64,000 bases of DNA from Costus lasius (Eukaryota; Streptophyta; Magnoliopsida; Zingiberales; Costaceae), in contig CM050454.1 in NCBI GenBank assembly GCA_027563935.2, positions 852,501 to 916,500 on the forward strand, read 5' to 3'. Below, one piece after another: positions 24,995 to 35,732 of the stretch (its first letter is position 1; each line of letters starts with the position of its first letter). The notes below the pieces were generated by a model that was not told the DNA's origin, made no database searches, and saw only the letters and a list, made by a program, of their open reading frames with translations. A program made the translations under genes and the position numbers.

Positions 24995-27900
24995 ATGGGC
25001 GGCGGAAGCAGGATCAACGACGAGAACACGGCGGGCGAGGAGGAGGAAGAGGAGGAAGGTGATTTCTCATCCGCCACTCCGTCCTCGAGCTCACCATCTG
25101 CAGCGGGTGCAACTGCCAACGACGAGAACACGGCGGGCAAAGAGGAGGAGGAAGAGGAGGAGGAGGAGGAGGAGGAGGGCGGGGAAGGTGACCCATCATC
25201 CGCCACTCCCTATCCGAGCTCGCCACCTGCAGCTGGTGCAAGTGCGAGCGTCTCCCGCACCATGACCACCGTTTCTCGCCATTACTTCGGAGGTGATTCC
25301 TCCGCCGACCACCACGATTTGTCTATCGAAATCATCGAGGTAGACAGGAAATCTCTCCCTCAAAGTGCTACAGATAGCGAAATTGTGTGTATAGATATTG
25401 TCGAGAAAGATACTGTGTGTTTTATCTGCTAAATGACGTGGTAGTATTGGACGCGCAGAATATGCAGGAGGACTACGGAATGTTCGTCTGGCCGTGCGCC
25501 AGAGTTCTTGCCGAATACGTATGGCAGCAGAGGTCGCGGTTCCTTAGCGTTTCAGTTCTTGAGGTACTCTTGCTTTTAAAATAGCTCTATATTGACATTC
25601 TTTCTGAGAGTTCATGTTCTAATCAATAATGTAACCTTTTTTGTGACTTAAAGCTAAGCATTCAATAACAATGTTGATGTCAGTAAGATTAATTTTAATA
25701 AGAAGAATCCTAACAAAGAGGGTAAAAGACCACAAGATAATCAAAAATATCTTTCTCTATAAATCATCTAAACAAGGAAAACAAATTTTATCAAAAGCAT
25801 TAATTGAACTAAATCATAATCTCCTAATGCAAAAAAGTGCGACTTTGACTTGTTGAATACTACTACAATAACCTCATACAAAAAGAGGGTAAAATACTGT
25901 CAAGCACAAAATCTTGGCTATAAATTAACTATACAAAATCTCTCTAAATCTAGAAATTTTCACCGGTAATGACATCAACAATCAACAATATTTCATTTGA
26001 CATAAAGTCATTCTAAAGCTAATTGGTATCATGATAGGTATATATGATATCAATGTTCGAATCAAACATAAGTTAACTCACTAGAATCAAATAATTTTCG
26101 TTAGATGATGATGTAGTCGGATATCGTCCACGGGACCACTATCATTAATTTTTTTTATTATTTTATATTTACTAAATCAAGTAGTTAATGAATAGTAGTG
26201 TAATGATATGCAGTGTTTATTTTATTTAGATTTGTGTCTATAAGCTTCTATATCCTTAACATATTTTAATGAGGCTGATTGATTAAGGAAATCCTAATTG
26301 CCTCTCTAATCCTCTCTATTATTGATGCTCTATCTCTCCTCTTGGTATGTCTTCAACACTTGTTTTGATGTTAGTTTTGTTGTTGTCCAAGTGACAAGAG
26401 GTATATTCTCATTTTTGTATTTATGTCTATGAAAATTTACTCACTTGGAAATGTAAGAAACAAAAGATTATCTACTGCATAAGCTAAGTACAAGGCTATG
26501 ACTTACGCTTCTTGTGAGATGAAGTTTATTTGTACTCTCTTAGAGTACTTTGGTTTCACTAAGAAGAGTTGATGGTCATACATTGTGATAATCAAAAGAG
26601 CATATACATTGCAAGTAATTCCATTTTTTGTGTGGAAAGACTAAACACATTAAAGTATGTTGTCATTTTGTTAGAGACACGATAATAATAGAAGATTTGT
26701 ACTCCTTTCATCACATCAAAGAATCAACTTATAGATTTCTTCACTAATCCTCTTGCTTCTCTACATTTTGCTATTCTTTATAGTAAGTTGAGCATTAATG
26801 CTTAACTTGAGGAAGAGTGTTAAAATATAATGATGGAATAGATCACAATGATATGTTAAGAGTTAGAATGAATCTTTGCCACATGTTTCAAATTGCTTAA
26901 TGTTTATATATATGCACTTTTATCTCTTGGTATGACAAGTATAAGAATTACTTCCTGCCGTTCAATTAGAATGTTGTTTTTGTTATCTCAAAATTTTGAA
27001 TTCAAATTGACTATGAGCTTATACTCTTTGGGTGTATTTATACTCCCAACATCTTACCCTAAAGATGTCGTTCAAGACTGAACCAAAACAAATCAGAAAA
27101 AAACTAAGGCTGCCAAAATTAAATTGAGCTGGTTAGTTGGATGGTGAGTCTTCCAAGACACAATTGCCTTCATTTGGTTTTTCTCCAATTAATTTCTGAT
27201 AGGACGAGTTAGTCCATGTCTCAACCTAAATAGAAAACTCAACCCAAAAAATAAATGTTAACTCGTGGACATAAAATTGGGTGCACTAACCCAACTCAAC
27301 AGGAGATAAAAGATGCGGCACACAAGTACCAACTTGATGAAAACAATAAAATTGGACATGAAGACTAGTTATAGCAAGATAACCCATCCCCGGCCCGACC
27401 CGACCCGACTCGAAGTCAACAGGGCAAACCCCTGTTGACCGGGGGTCGGGTCAGGTTCGGGGAAAACCCGACTTGCATAAGTCGGGTCAGGGTCGAGTAT
27501 GGTATTTTTACTACCTGCCCCGCCCCCGACCCCGAACCCGTCCCTGACTATTAAATTTACTATATTACCCCTAATTCAAAAATTACTCTTATCTTATAAT
27601 ATTTATTATTCCAGATTTTTACCCTCATAACTTTGCCCTAACCCGATTTTTACTATTCACTTTGCCTTCACCCGATTTTTACTCTTATCTTATAATCAAA
27701 TTGTAAAATTTGATTTGAGATAGGTCAGGTTTTTTATGGGGTATTTTCCCCACGGGGTTGGGTTTTTTGCGGGTACCCGATGCCCCGGCAGGGTTGGGTT
27801 TCCCCGTGGGTACCCGATCCTGATGGGGTCGGGGGTGGGATTAGTTTTCTCAAACCCGACCGGGTCGGGGTCGGGGTCGGGTATTAGTATTGGAGGTCGG

Positions 27901-30900
27901 GGTCTGGGTCGGGTTTGGCACTACTCGCCCCGCCCCGCTCTGATGCCATCACTAATGGAGACTTGACAAGTACAAATGAAATATAATAAACTAAAATGAA
28001 AATGAATGCAAAATTGTACCAGAAGTCAAAATGCTTGATCTAATGGCTTATCACTTGTGAACCTCGACATATCTTCTTTTAGGTGACTTCAAACATAAAT
28101 ATTGATCTTGGTCTTTTTTTATAGACAAATTTTTCAACTGTTATAGAGTTTGTATAAAGATTGCATTTATCTTATCTTATTTTATTTCCTCTTCAACTAA
28201 CATTAAATTCCTTAGAGAGGATTGCATCTCATCATCATTAAACGATGATATAAATTTATCAGCATCTATAGACCAAGATAAATAAAATTCTAATCTAGAC
28301 AATTAATAACAACATTCAGATTCATCATGGATTGGGATGCATCATTAATTTTTGCATTGCTGAGCTAGTTCTCAAGGTCTAATGGCTTGATCTTGAAGTA
28401 TTGATCTCATTGTATATTACTCACATGGTAACAATTAATTAAATCATTTAATTTTTCTGTCCAAGTAAAAGAAAATATCAGGATGATATGAAACAGGTGA
28501 GATGCAAGATGCAAAGCTAAAAAAATGGGAAAGTAGAATTAAGAGATAAGAATAATATTTTCTTCCTCAAGTATTTAGCAAAAGATTTAGATTGCTTTCC
28601 TTTTTTTCTTGCATTATAATATAACCTATACCTTCTGTACCCAATTTGGACAGCCATTCTAGCAGGATTACATTTCAAATTAATTCCAAAGCTTCATTTT
28701 TATTTTCTTTCCATTCTTTGGCTAAGCACTATAGGTTGTTAGAATTCAATATATGCATCACTTTATTGTTTTATTTCGACAAATTAGAGAAACCTTAAGA
28801 ATATGACGTTCATGTCACTGAAATAATCTTTATCCACGAAAAAAAGTGTTTTTCTTTGCTGCTCATTGTGTAGTATTAAGAACTGTAGCTATTACTTTTC
28901 TCTATGACATGCATATTTAATTTGGTAATAAGGTATAAATTTGAATCTTACATCATAAAAATAATTGTACAATCCAATTTCTCCTTTTATATTGCACACA
29001 TCTCATTATCATGTGATTGGGTAGTCACTCGTTTTGTAATTTTGAACACCCTTTTGATTTGTACTTGATCTTTACACAATACTTACAATATATATATATG
29101 TGTGTGTGTATATATATATATATTTTTTTTTTTGATTGTGAAATTTGGATGCTCTTCACCTATTTATTACAGCTAGGTGCTGGAACATCATTGCCTGGCT
29201 TGGTAGCAGCCAAAGTAGGGGCAAATGTCACCTTAACGGATAATTCATGCGAAACAGAGGTCACTTCTTATTTCCATTCGCGTTTGAATTCACAAAATTT
29301 ATGATAGCATAGTCAAATGCTTTCTTGACCTTCTATATCTGTCCAAGAAAAAATTTGAAATTGTACATCTGTCTGGTGGTGGTTGGTAAAAGTTTGCTTA
29401 TGCTATATATTTAATTTACTTCACATGCAATAGTACCTTCAATGATCTATATAAAAAGGCTGGAAAGAAAATAAGCTTCGCTTTTCTAGACCCCTTTCTA
29501 AATCTCAAGAAACTCTCTTTTCTCCAAAACAAAATTCACTTCACTTTGATTGTTTAAATTGTTATTTCTGTCCAGACGTCTTCATTTACATGAAAAGAGC
29601 GAATTTCAGTTTTAGTTGATGGTTGGACAATGATCATTCATTAACGATGGCTGATGTGTCCTTCATTTCCGCTTGGCATCTTTTCAAAAATTTTCTCATG
29701 AAAACTCCATGTGTGAACTTCTGTCCAATCTAATTTTGAACAGCAAGCTGATTCACGAAAGTGGATAAAAACACTTTAGGCCAGCTGATGTATATCTCTT
29801 ATTTTGTTAACTATATGAAAATTTCCACTTGCTTTCACTAGCGTATGCAGTTATATTTTAGGCCTAATAAGGTTAACATTTGCAACCTGGGTGACCCATG
29901 CTGTCGTGAATATAACATTTTCTTCTGCAAGGATGTAAACCGGACACTTGGACTCAGCACTATTCCTGCATTAGTAAGACCCTCGTAGACTGGGATTTTT
30001 TTTCAATATAGAAACTTGAAACAATATGTATTTGATTCTGTTGTCCATATTGTGCCTGATGTAATATGCATTTTGCTGTACCCGATTCTATTGCGGAACT
30101 GTTGAAGATATATAGGTTTAGTTTTTTTACATACATTTGTATAATTTATGGTTTACATAAGGGACAACTACCCCTGATTTTCTGTGCAATTTGCTAAAAA
30201 AATTCTCTCTTATCATCCTGTTAAAAAAGTTATAAACCCTTATTTATTGGAATAAAGGGAGAACATCTGTTCTGGTTTTTTATCAGAGGGAATTATTATT
30301 TCTTGTAAACTGTATAAGTATAATTCCCCTCACCTATACGTTGCAGTTTCCTACCCATGCAACTTTAGGCCAATCCAATCCGGAGTGAATAGATTCAGGC
30401 AAAACTGATGCAACTCCTTTCCTTTTTGTTAATTCTTTTTGTTCCTTCAATGGAGAAGAGAATGATGGGCCATTTTGTAGCGATTGGCGTTATGCTATAA
30501 ACGAATCCGATCCCACAGGATTCATTTATTGAGGCCTTGTCATTTGAATCTAACTATTTATTAGGAAATTGCTAATATTTCCTTATGAGTTTTAGTTCAC
30601 AATAATAGGCCTAACATGAAAGACTGATTTTCTATGGATATACTCGGCCACTGAGTTTTTTTTCCTTTGCATGCTGTTTTAGGGCCTCATTTCTTCTCCA
30701 AAATCCTCCTTTTAGAAGATTTGCTACCTGGCAATAAGTATCTCTTTTCCTTTCCCTGGTGTTATAAAAATGGAAGCAGAAGTAAATTCTGCTACTATTT
30801 CTTTATCCTTGCTCTTCAGTTTCTTCTGAAATATCTTCCTAGTTGTCTCAGATTGTCGTAGGATTTCTCTGATTTAAATTATGAGATAGACGTTCGAGTT

Positions 30901-31912
30901 CAGTGTGGAAGAAGAAGATGCAAACAAATATTTAGCTGGCTCTGTTATGTTTATGCACGGTTCTGTTTGCACAGTTCCATTGTCCCTTATGTTTTTTTGA
31001 AGGATTTCTATAGAATACCTTTTTTCCGCTTACGGCCATTTGGCATTACAGGTCCTGGACAATATGAAAAGAATATGTGATATGAATGGACTAAAATGTG
31101 AAGTAAGTTTTATCTCGCAGTAATAATTGTGTTTCTGGATCCAGTTTGTTTTCAAATTGCTTTTCCTTATATTTGTAGATATTGGGTCTCACATGGGGAG
31201 AGTGGGATGAACCTCTTATGAATTTGCACCCTCAGATAGTGCTTGGAGCTGACGTTCTTTATGACACAACTGGTAGGCATGTCATTGAATGAATGAATTC
31301 GAGAGTTGCTTTTCCAGATTTTTGCTTATTGTAGCTGAAGCACAGTCGAACAATGTGTTTTGAAGAATTTGATGATCTTTTCGCAACTGTGGCTTATCTG
31401 CTTCAATATTCTCCTGGGTCTGTGTTTATCACAACATACCATAGTCGAAGGTGGTTGCCTCGTCTTGTTGGGTTACTAAATTTCAGTGTTGTGGTTATTA
31501 TAAGATAACAAGTCATTTACTTGCTCGTTTGTAGATAATAAGAACAAAACAAATACTTAAATAACTAAAACTGAATTGTATTTTTGTTCATGCAATATTA
31601 AAATGTTAGTATACACACACAAATATAAAGCAAAGGCAAAAAGCAAATCTTTTTCTTACCATGCCATGTTTGATTGTCATTGTGTGTCAATCATGTTTAT
31701 ATATGTATATATGTGAATGAATACATATGACCTAACTGACATAGTATCTTGCATACAGTGGCCACCATTTAATTGAGTTCTTGTTGGTAAAATGGGGATT
31801 GAGATGCTCAAAACTTCTGGACGCCTACTCTTTCATGCCCCCTAACAAAGCTTGTTGGCTGAAGGGCAACATTCAAATAGTTGAGATTACAATTGACAGC
31901 CAGTTCTCCTGA
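24995..31912 (+). CDS. METTL23-like S-adenosylmethionine methyltransferase
   Basis: Seven exons: 24995-25339, 25459-25563, 29173-29259, 31052-31102, 31179-31272, 31366-31450 and 31759-31912, giving 306 residues. Residues 1-85 are low-complexity: two copies of an NDENTAG-poly(Glu)-SSATP...AAGA unit. The enzyme part follows: HYFGGDSSADHHDLSIEIIENMQEDYGMFVWPCARVLAEYVWQQ, then motif I LGAGTSLPGLVAAKVGA at about 151-167, TLTDN, VLDNMKRICDMNGLKCEILGLTWGEWDEPL, QIVLGADVLYD, EFDDLFATVAYLLQYSPGSVFITTYHSRSGHHLIEFLLVKWGL, and the end KGNIQIVEITIDSQFS. This is the Rossmann-fold family of lysine/protein methyltransferases (METTL21/23 group), probably nuclear or cytosolic; the plant substrate is not known to me. 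Acceptor of exon 6 was chosen to restore E-F-D-D-L-F in frame. Intron 2 is 3.6 kb and full of transposon remains. Confidence 0.88.
26420..26830 (+). pseudogene. Ty1/copia pol (RNase H) relic
   Basis: With frameshifts and stops, the plus strand reads WKCKKQKIIY, then CEMKFICTLLEYFGF, HCDNQKSIYIASNSIFCVERLNTLKYV and IDFFTNPLASL-like pieces. This is the order found at the C-terminal end of copia polyproteins (WKSKKQ, E-x-WL..LL, YCDNQAAIxIAxNPVFHxRTKHIE, DxFTKxL). It lies in intron 2 of the METTL23-like gene. Flanking LTRs are not evident. Confidence 0.75.
27366..27954. mobile_element. hAT-like MITE, GGGTCGGG-rich
   Basis: Flanks atgaagac (27358-27365) and atggagac (27955-27962) form an 8 bp target duplication with one mismatch. 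Ends TAGTTATAGCAAGA and, inverted, TAGTGATGGCATCAGA match imperfectly. The sub-terminal regions are rich in CCCGACCC/GGGTCGGG around an AT-rich core, with no coding capacity. Located in intron 2 of the METTL23-like gene; same general type as 15325-15790. Confidence 0.68.
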
Positions 31913-32130
31913 TGACTTAAGAAAAGACCATTCCAGATTGTACGTACAGTTATCTTTCTCAATATGATTGCTTTTAAAAAACAAAAATATTGCATGCACT
32001 TTTTATATAATAGAGCAGGTGCAAGAACCAGGTTCATCCCACATCCATATTGCGACTTGGATTTGGAGGGCGATGACCTTGGTAGAAATAATAGGTCTTT
32101 GATGAAAGCTCACCAAGGACTCCATTTTGT

Positions 32131-32281
32131 TTCTTGCAGTTTGCTTTCTTCAACCCCATTACAAAAGAAATTGTTTACCACCAGTTTCTCATATCCATGC
32201 CTAAAGATCTGTCAATTAAGAAGATGAGAAGACTTGTGGCACTTGGATTACAATGTGGAAGAGCTGCTTTGGTCGTTACAG
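32131..32281 (+). other. Exon-like stretch of an unidentified protein
   Basis: After a TTTCTTGCAG acceptor-like site the frame reads FAFFNPITKEIVYHQFLISM, then PKDLSIKKMRRLVALGLQC and GRAALVVTG, and reaches a possible donor CAG|GTAGAA. It has the composition of real protein and no stop. A second such piece just upstream (32015-32060) reads AGARTRFIPHPYC. I do not recognise the family and see no matching start or end, so this may be a gene fragment or two exons of a small gene. I do not assign a function. Confidence 0.3.
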
Positions 32282-33629
32282 GTAGAATTTCTAGCTGGCC
32301 AAGGAGTCTTTATATAGCCTATGCATGTATCGAGTAGAACACTTGTGCATATCCATGGGATGATTTAAAAAAAAAAAATTTTTTTTTTTTGGTTCATAAA
32401 AATATACAATAAGGGCCTGGGTAACCATTGGATCTGTTTGTATTTCTTTTACTTTTTGGTAAATGAAATTACTTTTCTTCCTCGTGCTGTGCTATGAACC
32501 TGGGAGGCTGTCATACAGGCCACATGTTTTAAAATTAATGTTTCATTCATACTTTTAGAATATAAGGCTGTCCTTGAGTTCAGTACATATACTTTTGCTC
32601 ATGATGTTTAACTAAAAAAATGTTACATAATTATTTGTGTGGCGACAAATATGACAATTGTCACACACGTCAATAGCAAATAGCTTTCACATCGTACGCG
32701 TGTGATGACTGCTCGACGTGAAGTTGTTGCCATCACACGTGTAGGATCGAAAATTGTCCACACCTCACTTTATTGCTCTCACTGACAAACTAGTGGCCAT
32801 TGTTGAAATCAGTAAGTTGAGTTTTGCATGGGCCATGGGCCATTTATTCCTAATAATTAAATCACATAAAAACTATTACTTGCCTCTCTAAATAATTTGT
32901 ATAGTTAATATTATTTTCATTGAAGTTAGCCAACCTTTCTACTCTCGTTAGTTTCCAAGGCTAGTTTGATATGAATTTTAAAATTACTTAAAATAGAGAC
33001 GGAAAAGTAGTGATGGAAGGTGTTGATTGTCAGTCAAAACCATGGTTGGAGCTCAAAAAAAGTAATCCATGTTTTGAAATCTTGTTTGCTTCACTCAAGG
33101 CTATAAGAATTCTTGAGTTACTTAAGTCTTGTTCGTCATTTAGTGCAGTTGTCCACACCCAACCTTCCCCCTTGCATTTGGAGGCCGCCTTATGGGGTGA
33201 ACATGTCACGTCCTGTGCACATGGTTCAAGTACTGGGGCACCTTTTGTTTTAAAGATTCATTGCCCTTCTTAAAGTCATGCATTTTGTGGCTCAATCAAA
33301 CTTTTTTGCTCGGACTTATTCTGATCATGGATCCCTTTCCATGCCTTTCAATCTGGATTACACCCCTTGGATGCTTTTATCTTTACTATTCAATTATCTT
33401 TCTACATGCCATGCACCCTTAGATAATCACCCTGAGTAAAGCTTCTAGGGTTTTCTAGTCATATCCCTAAGCAAACTTTTGTGGTGGCAAATCTTCCCAA
33501 ATGTTTAATCTTCTCATATGCGTGATCCTTGAAACCAATAAGATGTTTGAAGGTCTTAGGGTCTCTGATGAGGACACACTTGTTGAATAGCTGATGAGTG
33601 ATTGCTTGATGCTTCTCGCAGAAATGGTG

Positions 33630-33747
33630 TATTATAAAGGTGAGAGAAGCTCGAGGAAGGCTTCTAATCTCTGGAGATAAGTTGAAGTATATTATAAAGG
33701 TGAGAGAAACTCGAGGAAGGCTTCTAATCTCTTGAGATAAGTTGAAA
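33630..33747. repeat. 60 bp tandem duplication
   Basis: Two adjacent copies (33630-33689, 33690-33747) of a unit starting tattataaaggtgagagaa differ at only a few positions. No coding sense. The near identity suggests a fairly recent slippage or unequal-exchange event. Confidence 0.85.
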
Positions 33748-34899
33748 GCAAAGATGATGAAACTTTTTGATATTCAGCTAAGTCCACACCACTGCTCTGA
33801 GCTCTGGCTCTTTAGTGATCTGTCTAGATAATTTGGATTCTTAGTTGTTAAAGAATTGTAATTTACATAATTCCTCAGCTAAAATCATTTTCCTCTAATG
33901 TTTTATGGAATATCAGTGATTTTGTTTTTGTTTTACTGTTTCACTGATGTGCATAGAGTGCGATTGAAATAGCAAACTTAAAACTTAGAAGGTAAAATGA
34001 TACTGCTTCATAACATTGTCATGGGGTCTTAAACAATATTTGATGACTAGATATTTAGAAAGATACACAAATTCTAATTTTTTAAGATTAGTCATTATGA
34101 ACTAAAGGATAGAAGGTAAAGTGGTATTGAGATATACTTTAATATAGTATAAAAATATAAAATGCTAAATAATATAATATACATTTTTAATTACATGGAG
34201 ACCCCTTAGATGAGTACATGCGTAGGTAATAAGAATAAGATCACATTTATACTTTAAAATAACCTTATAAATAATAAAAATAACACCTCTCATTCTTATT
34301 AGTATTAAAAACAAATTGATGTTTTTAGTTATTTTTTAGCAATATAAAATGAAGAGCCTGCAAAGTTTTTAACATGACTCATCCAATTATTTAATGCTAG
34401 ATCATTTGCAAATACATTTGAATTATTGTCAAGTCAAACTTATCAAAAACAATCAAATCAATGTTTGATCATAAAAAGAGTTGACTATATATATATATAT
34501 ATAATTTATTATATAATTATATATCTAACTACTCTTAAATGAGTAAACTCAATCTAACCTAAGTTAGGATACAAATAAAATATAAAATTATTTTGATAAT
34601 TTAAAAATATAATAACATATTAAAATATTATTTACTGTCTAGTTTAGCATTTTAGGCAGCGTATTTGATAATTTAAATGAGAAAAGGTGGTGTTGAGGTT
34701 CTTCTTGATCTGCAAGAGGTGCCACGCAAGCAATCCTGTGATATAAAATTATTCAGATAAACTATTAAAACAAGGAAGGAACAGTTTTAATTCCTTTCTT
34801 GGCCCAAAAATATTCCCTTTTCTTCAAAAAAAAAAATGGCCCACAGTTTCTATCTCTAGTTCTGTGATATGCTGGCGTTTGGGGGTACTCATTTCGGTC

Positions 34900-35732
34900 T
34901 TTTATATCGGGGTCCTTTTTTGTCTTGCGAAAGACCCCCTGTGACTGCGATTGGATAGAGTAAGAGAGAGAGAGAGAGAGGCGTAGCGACTACCGAAAGA
35001 GATCGCCCCAATCTGCAGATTGAAGCCGAGAGAAGCAGCGTATCGCCTAGATCTGAGGCTTTCGGAAGCGATCTCGGCCCTGGAGGTTGGATTTTCTTGA
35101 GCTACCCCTCTCTTACGGTAGGTTTTGGGTGTGAATTTTGGGGGTGAATTGTTCGGCCTTACGCGGCCTGGATTTGGCGAAATCACGGTTGGAATCGACG
35201 GGTGAAGTTTGCTATTGAGGAACAGTGAGCTGATCGCGCTGGGCATGAAAGTGAACTGGGGATTCTGTGCTTGTGGCTCCATAACGCTCTGATTCAGGGA
35301 AAAGAGGGATCGTCCTTGGTTTCGACGTCTGACGTTGGATTCGCACAGAAGGTAACCACCGAAGCATTGGATTTTATTTACTGGTTTTGGATTCTTGCGA
35401 GCTATCATATGATTTGACTTCTTAGGGAGTATCTAATTATGAGAAGAAAAGCGGAGAGGACAAAAAAGTGAGCTTGAAACTTGCGGCTAGTTCAGTCTGG
35501 AGTACGTTGTGTCAACTAAGAAAAAGAAGCTTTTTTTGTAATGCTTTTTAAGATTCAGTAGTTGCTTTAGCTACTGTCCCGCAGCCTATGCCTTTTTTTT
35601 GCAACTAATCGTTTGGCTTTTTTTTTTTAATCCAGTGTTGAAGAAGGCAAAATCTGGGCATTCATTTTGGGATAATAGGTTGAATTAGCGTAGATGTTGG
35701 AAACACAAACGCGGGCTTAGATGAGATGAGGG
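34900..35732 (+). promoter_or_regulatory. PP2C leader region with a probable 5'UTR intron
   Basis: A GA microsatellite (34958-34980) marks the probable leader. A GC-richer stretch follows to about 35350, then a GTAACC donor at 35352 and a pyrimidine-rich acceptor ending TCCAG at 35635. An intron of about 284 bp in the 5'UTR is inferred, about 100 bases before the ATG. The minus-strand open frame over this leader (35408-34902) has no family resemblance and I treat it as spurious. Confidence 0.5.

Larger units (their letters stand above)
31913..34900. other. Intergenic, METTL23-like gene to PP2C
   Basis: Downstream flank of the methyltransferase gene, then AT-rich DNA. It contains an exon-like stretch (listed separately), a T/A homopolymer at about 32367-32391, a 60 bp tandem duplication at 33630-33747, and TA repeats near 34485. 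Otherwise I see nothing I can name. Confidence 0.4.

Noticed and set aside
29085..29125. TA/TG repeats here and at 34485, 38402 and 49140 as possible regulatory or CRISPR-like arrays
   Set aside because: Plain microsatellites; there is no repeat-spacer structure.
34902..35408. 168-residue minus-strand frame over the PP2C leader
   Set aside because: It overlaps a probable 5'UTR with a GA microsatellite and shows no domain.
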